From JAJTFA01 sp044351265 (lineage in GTDB: Bacteria > Bacteroidota > Bacteroidia > UKL13-3), in contig JBILGC010000009.1 in NCBI GenBank assembly GCA_044351265.1, positions 1-55,062 of the forward strand: a stretch of 55,062 bases of DNA. The letters are read 5' to 3'. Shown piece by piece: positions 48,340-55,062 of the stretch. The stretch's first letter is position 1. The number at the start of each line of letters is the position of its first letter. The notes beneath the pieces are model-generated. The model saw nothing but the letters and a program-made list of their open reading frames with translations, searched no databases and had not been told where the DNA came from. The translations under genes were made by a program, and so were the position numbers.

Positions 48340-50820
48340 TTGATTCGTAAATTATCATTTGCTTTTTTGCTCCTTTTTTGTGGCATGGTTGCCTTTGCAC
48401 AACACGCTACCATAAGCGGATATGTGCGGGATTCCATTGGTAAACCGTTGGCAGATGTCAACATTGTTGTTATTGGTACAAACCAAAACACCATTAGCAC
48501 AGAAGAAGGGTTTTATTCCTTGAAGGTAGATACAAGTAAAATTATTGAGCTTGCTTTTTCATACATCTCTCGTCCTTCAAAACGCACTGCTGTAAGGCCA
48601 TTGCGCAACAATGAAAAATACCGTTTGGATGTGCAGATGGAATATAGCGTTATGCTGCAAACATTTGTATTTACCGAAGAGCTTAACAGAGATAAAGTAA
48701 GCGTTATAACCATTGACCCACGTACCTTGGTCACGCTGCCCAATGTTTCCGGTAGTTTTGAAGCCATACTCAAAACCCTGCCCGGTGTTTCATCCAACAA
48801 TGAAATGAGTTCGCAATACAACGTAAGAGGTGGCAATTATGACGAGAACCTGATTTATGTAAACGATATTGAAATCTATCGTCCGTTTTTGCCCAGAAGC
48901 GGTCAGCAGGAAGGCTTAAGTTTTATTCATTCAGATTTAGTGCAAAGTGTAAGTTTTTCTGCAGGCGGTTTTGAGGCACGCTATGGTGATAAGCTCTCTT
49001 CCGTTTTGGATATAAAATACCGTGATCCGAAAAAGTTTACCTCATCCGTAAACATGAGTCTGCTGGGTGTGCAGGCCCATGCTGAAGGTTCATCACAAAA
49101 CAGGAGATTTACCTATCTGCTCGGAACTAGATACTGGACCAACCAATATGTGGTGGGTACACTTGATACCAAAGGCGATTATCAACCATCTTTTATTGAT
49201 GCGCAAACGGTATTAACTTACCATGTAAATGATGAGTTGAATATTAGCGCACTGGCAAGTTATGCGCAAAACAAATATATGGTTGCGCCCCAAACACGCG
49301 AGACTACTTTTGGAACCGTAAAAACGGCTCTTGCATTGCGAATGTTTTTTAATGGAGGAGATTTAATGGAATACCGAACAGCTACAGGTGCATTATCTTT
49401 TAATTACCAGCCTAATTTTAAAGTTAAACTGAAATTATACGGTTCGGTATTTTACTCTAACGAAAATGAATATTTTACCATAGAAGGTGCATACAGGCTT
49501 GAAGAATTGGAAACCGATTTTGGCAAGGATAACTTTGGTAAATCAAGAGCAAGCAAAGGTATTGGATATTTTTTAAACAATGCGCGTAACAACCTGCAGG
49601 CATGGGTTTACAACGCAGGCCACAGAGGTTATTTTACACAAGGCAATCATTATGTGCAATGGGGTGCGCAAATACAATCAGAACAAATAGAAGATAAGAT
49701 GAATGAGTGGGGATATATTGATTCACTTGGTTTTGCCAAACCAAGCTTGGTTAATGGCGAAATAGTGGTAAATGATTATATCAACTCCAACAACAATATC
49801 AGCAGCTACCGCATAAACGGATACATGCAAAATAGTCAAACACTTAGTAGAGAGCATAACATGAAAATTACTTACGGTGTGCGCAGCAACTGGTGGAGTT
49901 TAAACAACGAAAACGTAATAAGCCCAAGGGCACAGTTTTCATTTGAGCCAAATAGAAAACACAACAGAGCTATATTAAATGGTCAAAAACAGGAAGTATT
50001 AAAAAAAGATATTACCTTAAAAATAGCAGCTGGTGTTTATTATCAGTCACCATTTTACAGAGAATTCAGAAGGTTTGACGGATCATTAAATAAAAACATA
50101 AGAGCGCAGCAATCCATCCATTACATTGCCGGTGGCGATTATAATTTTCTGGCATGGGGAAGACCATTTAAATTTTTTGCCGAGGCTTATTACAAGCAAA
50201 TGAGTAACCTCATTCCTTATGAGATTGATAATGTACGCATACGCTACTATGCCGAGAATATTGCAGAGGGTTATGCAACCGGACTAGATTTGCGCATGAA
50301 TGGTGAGTTTGTAAAAGGTGTGGAGAGTTGGGCCAGTTTATCTGTTATGTCTACGCAAGAAAAAATTCCTTCAGCCATGGTATCAGATGGCAATGGCAAT
50401 CGCATTACACCTGGATTTGTTCGCAGACCAACCGATCAGCGTGTTAATGCCAGTATCATGTTTCAGGATTATATGCCCAAATTTCCAAGCATCCGTGTGT
50501 ACTTGAATTTGGTGTATGGCAGCGGCTTGCCATTTGGTCCGCCAGACAGGAACAGATATGGAGATACACTTACCATGCCCAGCTACCGCAGGGTTGATAT
50601 TGGGTTTTTGAAAATATTGGCAGATGAAAATGCCAAAAACAAAAAAGGCTGGAAGCGTTATTTCAAATCAGCTCTATTGGGTGTAGAGGTTTTTAACCTC
50701 ATCGACATTAATAATACCATTTCCTATCTATGGATTGAAGATGCCGAAGCCAGAACTTGGGCAGTACCTAATTATTTAACTGCCAGACGCGTAAATATTA
50801 GGGCTATTCTAAAATTTTAG
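48340..50820 (+). CDS. TonB-dependent receptor with carboxypeptidase-regulatory-like domain
   Basis: 826 residues. TTG start at 48340; the next Met would cut off the signal peptide (ending MVAFAQ, about residue 21). A carboxypeptidase-regulatory-like domain (about 24-105; ISGYVRDSIGKPLADVNIVV) precedes a plug (about 125-245; LPGVSSNNEMSSQYNVRGGN and GGFEARYGDKLSSVLDI) and a barrel ending ARRVNIRAILKF. The substrate is unknown, and no SusD partner follows, so it is not a canonical SusCD glycan importer. It is 17 bases after rpe and may share its transcript. Confidence 0.85.
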   Translation: MIRKLSFAFLLLFCGMVAFAQHATISGYVRDSIGKPLADVNIVVIGTNQNTISTEEGFYSLKVDTSKIIELAFSYISRPSKRTAVRPLRNNEKYRLDVQMEYSVMLQTFVFTEELNRDKVSVITIDPRTLVTLPNVSGSFEAILKTLPGVSSNNEMSSQYNVRGGNYDENLIYVNDIEIYRPFLPRSGQQEGLSFIHSDLVQSVSFSAGGFEARYGDKLSSVLDIKYRDPKKFTSSVNMSLLGVQAHAEGSSQNRRFTYLLGTRYWTNQYVVGTLDTKGDYQPSFIDAQTVLTYHVNDELNISALASYAQNKYMVAPQTRETTFGTVKTALALRMFFNGGDLMEYRTATGALSFNYQPNFKVKLKLYGSVFYSNENEYFTIEGAYRLEELETDFGKDNFGKSRASKGIGYFLNNARNNLQAWVYNAGHRGYFTQGNHYVQWGAQIQSEQIEDKMNEWGYIDSLGFAKPSLVNGEIVVNDYINSNNNISSYRINGYMQNSQTLSREHNMKITYGVRSNWWSLNNENVISPRAQFSFEPNRKHNRAILNGQKQEVLKKDITLKIAAGVYYQSPFYREFRRFDGSLNKNIRAQQSIHYIAGGDYNFLAWGRPFKFFAEAYYKQMSNLIPYEIDNVRIRYYAENIAEGYATGLDLRMNGEFVKGVESWASLSVMSTQEKIPSAMVSDGNGNRITPGFVRRPTDQRVNASIMFQDYMPKFPSIRVYLNLVYGSGLPFGPPDRNRYGDTLTMPSYRRVDIGFLKILADENAKNKKGWKRYFKSALLGVEVFNLIDINNTISYLWIEDAEARTWAVPNYLTARRVNIRAILKF

Positions 50821-50831
50821 GCAATAAAAAA

Positions 50832-50918
50832 GGCAAGCCACATCTCAGCGCTACAACCTCACGCCCTTGCTTCGGTCAAGACCTGGGGGTTTAGAGGGAG
50901 CTGCTAGTGCGGCCTGCC
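50832..50918 (-). ncRNA. ffs: Signal recognition particle RNA (4.5S-like)
   Basis: RNA partner of Ffh in co-translational membrane targeting. On the minus strand GGCAGGCCGCA (50918 downwards) pairs with TGTGGCTTGCC at the 3' end, and the middle shows CCCCCAGG opposite AGCAAGGG, the symmetric loop of the SRP Alu-less hairpin, with a GACCGAAG top. Length of about 87 bases is right for a small bacterial SRP RNA. A TTTTTTATT run follows. The promoter TTTG, 20 bases, TACTTTTG lies upstream. No Rfam search was possible. Confidence 0.78.
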
Positions 50919-50923
50919 GGGTG

Positions 50924-50955
50924 CAAAAGTATAACATTTCAATACAGCCTGCAAA
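50924..50955 (-). promoter_or_regulatory. Promoter of the SRP RNA
   Basis: On the minus strand TTTG (50955-50952), a 20-base spacer and TACTTTTG (50931-50924) resemble the Bacteroidota consensus, and the predicted start falls near the RNA 5' end at 50918. Confidence 0.6.
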
Positions 50956-51076
50956 CCAAACTTTAATTAATCTCTCATTTGATTACCTTTGTCGTTGTCA
51001 ATAAAATAAGCTGTTATGCAAAACTTGTCTGATGGCTATACTAATTGATATTTCCTCAACACAATAAAAAAGTAAC

Positions 51077-52696
51077 ATGCAGGAACTGGTTAATGAATTG
51101 CACTTACGTCTTGAAAAAGTAGCGGAAGGTGGCGGCAAAAAAGCAGCAACTAAACAAAAAGAAAAAGGGAAAATGCTTGTACGAGAACGTATAAGTTATT
51201 TACTCGATGCAGATAAACCGCAAATAGAGATAGGTGCATTTGCAGGGTATGAGATGTATGAAGAGCAGGGCGGTTGCCCTGCTGGCGGGGTAGTGGTGGT
51301 AATAGGATATGTGAGTGGCAGGCAGTGCGTAGTGGTAGCAAATGATGCCACCGTAAAAGCCGGTGCATGGTTCCCAATCTCGGGCAAAAAGAATTTGCGC
51401 GCCCAGGAGATCTCCATTGAAAATAAGTTACCAATCATATACCTGGTTGATAGTGCTGGCGTATTTCTTCCTATGCAGGATGAAATTTTCCCGGATAAGG
51501 AACACTTTGGGCGCATTTTTAGAAACAATGCCGTAATGAGCAGCATGGGCATTACCCAAATTGCTGCGGTTATGGGCAGTTGTGTGGCAGGTGGTGCTTA
51601 TTTGCCCATTATGAGTGATGAAGCCATGATTGTAGATAAAACCGGTTCAATATTTTTAGCCGGTAGTTATCTGGTAAAGGCTGCCATTGGCGAAGATATA
51701 GATAACGAAACGCTGGGCGGGGCATCTACCCATTGCGAAATTAGTGGTGTAACGGATTATAAATTTGAAAACGATGCAGCCTGTCTGGACAGGATTAAAC
51801 GCATCATGGATAAAATAGGTGATTATGAAAAGGCAGGATTTAGCCGTTTAGAATCAAAAGCCCCAGCAAAAAGCATGGATGATGTGTATGCTGCCGTTAA
51901 TCATTTCTCCAAACCATTTAATGTATTCGAAATAATTGAGCGATTGGTTGATGCCGGAAGTTTTGATCCTTACAAAGAACTTTACGGTAAAACCATTACC
52001 TGCGGCTACGCACGTATAGATGGCTGGGCTGTTGGGATTGTAGCCAATAACCGCGAAGTGGTAAAAGCCAAAAAGCCAAAGCAGAGTGCCAATGATAATC
52101 CGGTGGAAATGCAAATTGGCGGAGTCATTTATTCCGATAGTGCCGATAAAACAGCGCACTTCATTATGAACTGCAACCAGAAAAAAATTCCATTGGTGTT
52201 TTTACAGGATGTAACAGGTTTTATGGTAGGCAGCCGCAGCGAGCATGGAGGTATTATTAAAGATGGAGCTAAACTTGTAAATGCACAGGCCAACTCTGTG
52301 GTACCCAAATTTACCATTATTACCGGAAATAGTTTTGGTGCAGGCAATTATGCCATGTGCGGTAAAGCATATGATCCGCGTCTGATAGCAGCGTGGCCTA
52401 ATGCAAAAATTGCTGTAATGGGTGGTGAGCAGGCAGCTAAAACACTACTTCAAATAGAAGAAGCCTCGCTAAAGGCTAAGGGAGAGCAAATTGATGATTC
52501 CAAACATGCAGCTCTTTTAAAACAAATAACTGATAGGTATAATAAACAAATGAGCCCTTACTATGCAGCAGCGCGTCTTTGGGTTGATGCCATCATTGAC
52601 CCTATTGAAACCCGCAAGTGGATAAGCATGGGTATCGAAGCAGCCAACCATGCACCCATCCAGAAACAGTTTCGTCCGGGAGTCATCCGAGCGTAA
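51077..52696 (+). CDS. Acyl-CoA carboxylase beta subunit (carboxyltransferase)
   Basis: A 539-residue carboxyltransferase of the methylcrotonyl/propionyl-CoA carboxylase type, moving carboxyl from carboxybiotin to an acyl-CoA. Two crotonase-like halves can be seen: the first with YLVDSAGVFLPMQDE and MGSCVAGGAYLPIMSD, the second with LQDVTGFMVGSRSEHGGIIK and GNSFGAGNYAMCGKAYDPR. The biotin carboxylase and biotin carrier subunit are not in the window. Methylcrotonyl-CoA (leucine breakdown) is the closer fit by the QDVTGFMVG type of motif, but propionyl-CoA cannot be excluded. Confidence 0.85.
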   Translation: MQELVNELHLRLEKVAEGGGKKAATKQKEKGKMLVRERISYLLDADKPQIEIGAFAGYEMYEEQGGCPAGGVVVVIGYVSGRQCVVVANDATVKAGAWFPISGKKNLRAQEISIENKLPIIYLVDSAGVFLPMQDEIFPDKEHFGRIFRNNAVMSSMGITQIAAVMGSCVAGGAYLPIMSDEAMIVDKTGSIFLAGSYLVKAAIGEDIDNETLGGASTHCEISGVTDYKFENDAACLDRIKRIMDKIGDYEKAGFSRLESKAPAKSMDDVYAAVNHFSKPFNVFEIIERLVDAGSFDPYKELYGKTITCGYARIDGWAVGIVANNREVVKAKKPKQSANDNPVEMQIGGVIYSDSADKTAHFIMNCNQKKIPLVFLQDVTGFMVGSRSEHGGIIKDGAKLVNAQANSVVPKFTIITGNSFGAGNYAMCGKAYDPRLIAAWPNAKIAVMGGEQAAKTLLQIEEASLKAKGEQIDDSKHAALLKQITDRYNKQMSPYYAAARLWVDAIIDPIETRKWISMGIEAANHAPIQKQFRPGVIRA

Positions 52697-52908
52697 GTTT
52701 ATTGAGCTTATACAAGTCATTTTGTATTAATGGGGTAAGTCTATGAGGTGCATATCAACTGGGCTCAAACTTTCTATTGTATGGGCTAAAAGTGATGTTA
52801 ACTTCTTGATATTTAGACCAAAAATTTTGAATAAATAGAAATATTTATCATTTTGCATGTGATATATAGAGCCTTTCTATTTATCCCAATAAATTTTATT
52901 GTAAAATA

Positions 52909-53619
52909 ATGATAAAAAAATGTCACCTCTACTCAATTGCTTTATTGTGTTTAACAATTCAGGTACATTCACAGCAAATCGCAGATAGTACAGCAAAAAG
53001 TGCTACCCAAAATATTATTTCTACGTCTGATGCTTGGTCGGTAGGTATCGGAGCAGGCACTCTAGGTGTAGGTATTTCGGTAGGTAAATCTATTAGCTCG
53101 AAATTTGCATTGAGTTTGGGATATTACTTGTTTTCATATAGATATTCAGCTCAAACCAGTGTTCAAAAAGAGCAGGTTTTAATGAATGCAGATATGAGTA
53201 GCAACACAATTCCACTGCTGCTAGCTTATTATCCTTTCAAAAATAGTATTCATGCAAAAATCGGAATTGCGTTTAGTAGCCATACCACAACCATAGATAT
53301 TGCCCCACTTCAAAATTACACCTATGGCAACCTAATGTTTGCATCAGGAGATATTGGAATAATAAGTTTTGACGTGAACCGGGCTGCCATTCAACCATAT
53401 TTGGGAGTGGGCTATGGCAGAACCAGCCCTAAGAAACGTGTGGGTATAACTTTAGATCTGGGTTGTTTTTATCATGGTAAACCTCAATTAAAATTAAAGG
53501 CAACAGAGGCCCTCAGCCCAACTGCCAATGAGAGTAATCAGAATGTTTTGAATAATGCATTCCGCACCTTTACATTATACCCGTTTCTTAATCTTTCTAT
53601 AAACGTTAAAATATTATAA
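52909..53619 (+). CDS. Outer-membrane beta-barrel protein of unknown function
   Basis: 236 residues with a signal peptide (1-21, ending QVHSQQ). The mature part reads as a small barrel: WSVGIGAGTLGVGISVGKSI, FALSLGYYLFSYRYS, HAKIGIAFSSHTTTI, IQPYLGVGYGRTSP, GITLDLGCFYHGKPQ, and a last strand FLNLSINVKIL. No named family is recognised. A lipoprotein gene follows after 15 bases on the same strand, so the pair may be a surface unit. Confidence 0.72.
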   Translation: MIKKCHLYSIALLCLTIQVHSQQIADSTAKSATQNIISTSDAWSVGIGAGTLGVGISVGKSISSKFALSLGYYLFSYRYSAQTSVQKEQVLMNADMSSNTIPLLLAYYPFKNSIHAKIGIAFSSHTTTIDIAPLQNYTYGNLMFASGDIGIISFDVNRAAIQPYLGVGYGRTSPKKRVGITLDLGCFYHGKPQLKLKATEALSPTANESNQNVLNNAFRTFTLYPFLNLSINVKIL

Positions 53620-53634
53620 GCAGTAAATGAACAT

Positions 53635-55062
53635 ATGAAAAAATTAACCTCCAAACTACTTCTAATTGCTTTTTTTTCAAGTATTCTCAGCAACTGTAGC
53701 AATCCGTTAGATAATATTGCTGACTTCAAATTGGGAATTGATGCTGGGAAACTGCTTGACCCTGCTGTGAAAGTTTCTTTTGGTATTATAGGGGAAAATA
53801 ATTCAGTGCCAGAAAATATTATAGTAAGGATAGAAGGCGAAGGTGCCCAATCTCTAACAGATGTAAATGGTGAAAACTTTTTTAATATAGGACAGGATGG
53901 TATACTGAATTTATTGCTGCAGCCCGGCATTACTCCGGATAATAACAATCCGTTAATGATAAAAATCATTGCTGAGGCAAAGGGGTGCTTACCTATCACA
54001 GAAGAAATCTATTTGTTTAGCAGAGATAAAAATCCTGATATTAAATTAAACTTCTATCGTACCACAAATCCTCCTCCAGGTTATAAAGTAGAAGAGCAAA
54101 TGGCATTGTTTGCAGGCAAAAAAGCAGCCGATACGCTTGTGTTTCAACACCGCGACTTAAATGGCATTGATTTTACATTTAAGTACCCGGTTAACGGAGC
54201 TGTTTTTGTTGTAAATAGGTACATTCAATATATTGTAGAGGAGAAAACAGTAAATGTTGAGGTGGAAGAAGACTCTATTGTTGGTGCAGCATATTACTAT
54301 AAAAATCAACTTGTAAGCCCAGTTGTTAAGGTTAAAAGGCTAAAACCGGTGCAGCGGGTAATATATGGGAATAAAGTAATACCGGATACCATAGCCGTTG
54401 AGAATGTGAAAGCAAGGATTTGGTCAAATACCAATCCCTATCTTGAAACATCTGGTTTTAAAGATGCTGAAGGAAGAGATATTGATTTGCCTCGTTTATT
54501 CACTGGAGTTGTCCGGGTTCCTCGAATTGACTTTATTTCAAGTAAGGGTGAGTACATCACTGTCATGTATCCGGGAGATTTTAACAAAGGAAGATTAATT
54601 ACGGCCAAACTTACTGACCCAAATGTTTCTCTATTCTTATCAGGTACCTTTTACTCAGGTGATAAGGAGTCTGAATATATTTCCGGGAATGCAGTGATTC
54701 CTAATAGCAAGCTTAAATTTAATGCCGATAATTCTATAACATTTAAGGATGACTATGTGTTTGATAAGGAGTTTTTCTTCTTCAAGAATATGCTGGTGGG
54801 TTGCGGTTTTGTTAATATTGCAGTTCGTCCAAGTTTCAAACTCACAGGTTTTGATGTTGATTACGGCATATCACATGGAATCATTCAATATAACAGATAT
54901 GGATTTTATGATGAGCCAATTAGACTACCTTCATTTACAGAACTTGGTGATGCGGAATTATATGTTAAGGTTGATCATTATTACAATCAATGTTTCTTAA
55001 AAGAACCTCCACTATTTGAAAAAACACAAACTTTTGCTCCATGTAATTATGTTGGTGGCAGT
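53635..55062 (+). CDS. Large lipoprotein, cut by the right edge of the window
   Basis: The ATG at 53635 opens a frame that stays open to the last base, 476 residues so far. It begins with a lipoprotein signal (MKKLTSKLLLIAFFSSILSN, then Cys21) and continues as a beta-rich protein (VKVSFGIIGENNSVP, IIVRIEGEGAQSL, FLSGTFYSG, FNADNSITFKDDYVF). Cysteines near the end (KGC, NQC, APCNYV) may form disulfides. The first 120 residues have an Ig/beta-sandwich look. No family is recognised. It is 15 bases downstream of the barrel gene and probably co-transcribed with it. Confidence 0.75.
   Translation, partial: MKKLTSKLLLIAFFSSILSNCSNPLDNIADFKLGIDAGKLLDPAVKVSFGIIGENNSVPENIIVRIEGEGAQSLTDVNGENFFNIGQDGILNLLLQPGITPDNNNPLMIKIIAEAKGCLPITEEIYLFSRDKNPDIKLNFYRTTNPPPGYKVEEQMALFAGKKAADTLVFQHRDLNGIDFTFKYPVNGAVFVVNRYIQYIVEEKTVNVEVEEDSIVGAAYYYKNQLVSPVVKVKRLKPVQRVIYGNKVIPDTIAVENVKARIWSNTNPYLETSGFKDAEGRDIDLPRLFTGVVRVPRIDFISSKGEYITVMYPGDFNKGRLITAKLTDPNVSLFLSGTFYSGDKESEYISGNAVIPNSKLKFNADNSITFKDDYVFDKEFFFFKNMLVGCGFVNIAVRPSFKLTGFDVDYGISHGIIQYNRYGFYDEPIRLPSFTELGDAELYVKVDHYYNQCFLKEPPLFEKTQTFAPCNYVGGS

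Overview
The window looks like the chromosome of a member of the Bacteroidota, probably an environmental Chitinophagales/Sphingobacteriales-type lineage. The DNA is AT-rich by eye. Secreted proteins end in type IX secretion (T9SS) C-terminal sorting domains. Several promoters have the phylum's TTTG / TAnnTTTG form. Glutamine synthetase is the large type III enzyme. Several gene neighbourhoods are typical of the phylum: an HSDR_N-like nuclease next to holA, a panD / flippase-like / rfaE2 run, and OmpA proteins with TPR and PD40 repeats. The genus cannot be fixed from sequence alone. No prophage, insertion sequence or CRISPR array is visible.

Layout. 1-9.0 kb: a minus-strand block of surface/secreted proteins, starting with a signal-peptide protein cut by the left edge and followed by five T9SS-sorted genes or remnants, with clear recombination scars. 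9.1-12.5 kb: tmRNA, prfB with a +1 programmed frameshift, csaA, an HSDR_N-like nuclease and holA. 12.5-18.8 kb: two PorE-like TPR/PD40/OmpA proteins and glutamine synthetase III. 18.9-22.9 kb: an orphan HipB-like repressor with a two-site operator, a cloverleaf-like inverted repeat abutting tRNA-Ser, then panD, a flippase-like membrane protein, rfaE2 and a photolyase. 22.9-29.1 kb: an OmpA/TSP3 protein, a six-repeat secreted protein, initiator tRNA-Met, a TPR protein, thioredoxin, YchF and GlmM. 29.2-34.4 kb: a methyltransferase/PAP2/ZIP operon, then a tight operon of three haem-motif lipoproteins, a DUF5777 barrel and a YceI protein. 34.5-40.1 kb: ABC-F protein, RelA/SpoT, tRNA-Leu (with a duplicated 5' fragment) and trigger factor. 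40.2-45.1 kb: outer-membrane proteins, including a TonB receptor, a partner barrel and a degraded copy of that barrel. 45.2-55 kb: a transsulfuration enzyme, a glycosyltransferase, gmhB, rpe, a second TonB receptor, SRP RNA, an acyl-CoA carboxylase beta subunit, a barrel protein and a lipoprotein cut by the right edge.

How the genes work together. Much of the window is housekeeping: translation termination and rescue, replication, (p)ppGpp signalling, protein folding and SRP targeting, cell-wall precursor supply, ADP-heptose supply (gmhB and rfaE2 at separate loci) and nitrogen assimilation. Around this sits envelope biology: T9SS cargo, OmpA anchors, TonB receptors and the cytochrome/barrel cluster. 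The items most worth a second look are the cytochrome-barrel-YceI operon, the T9SS cargo scars, the interrupted tRNA-Leu locus, the cloverleaf element at tRNA-Ser and the 20-residue repeat protein.
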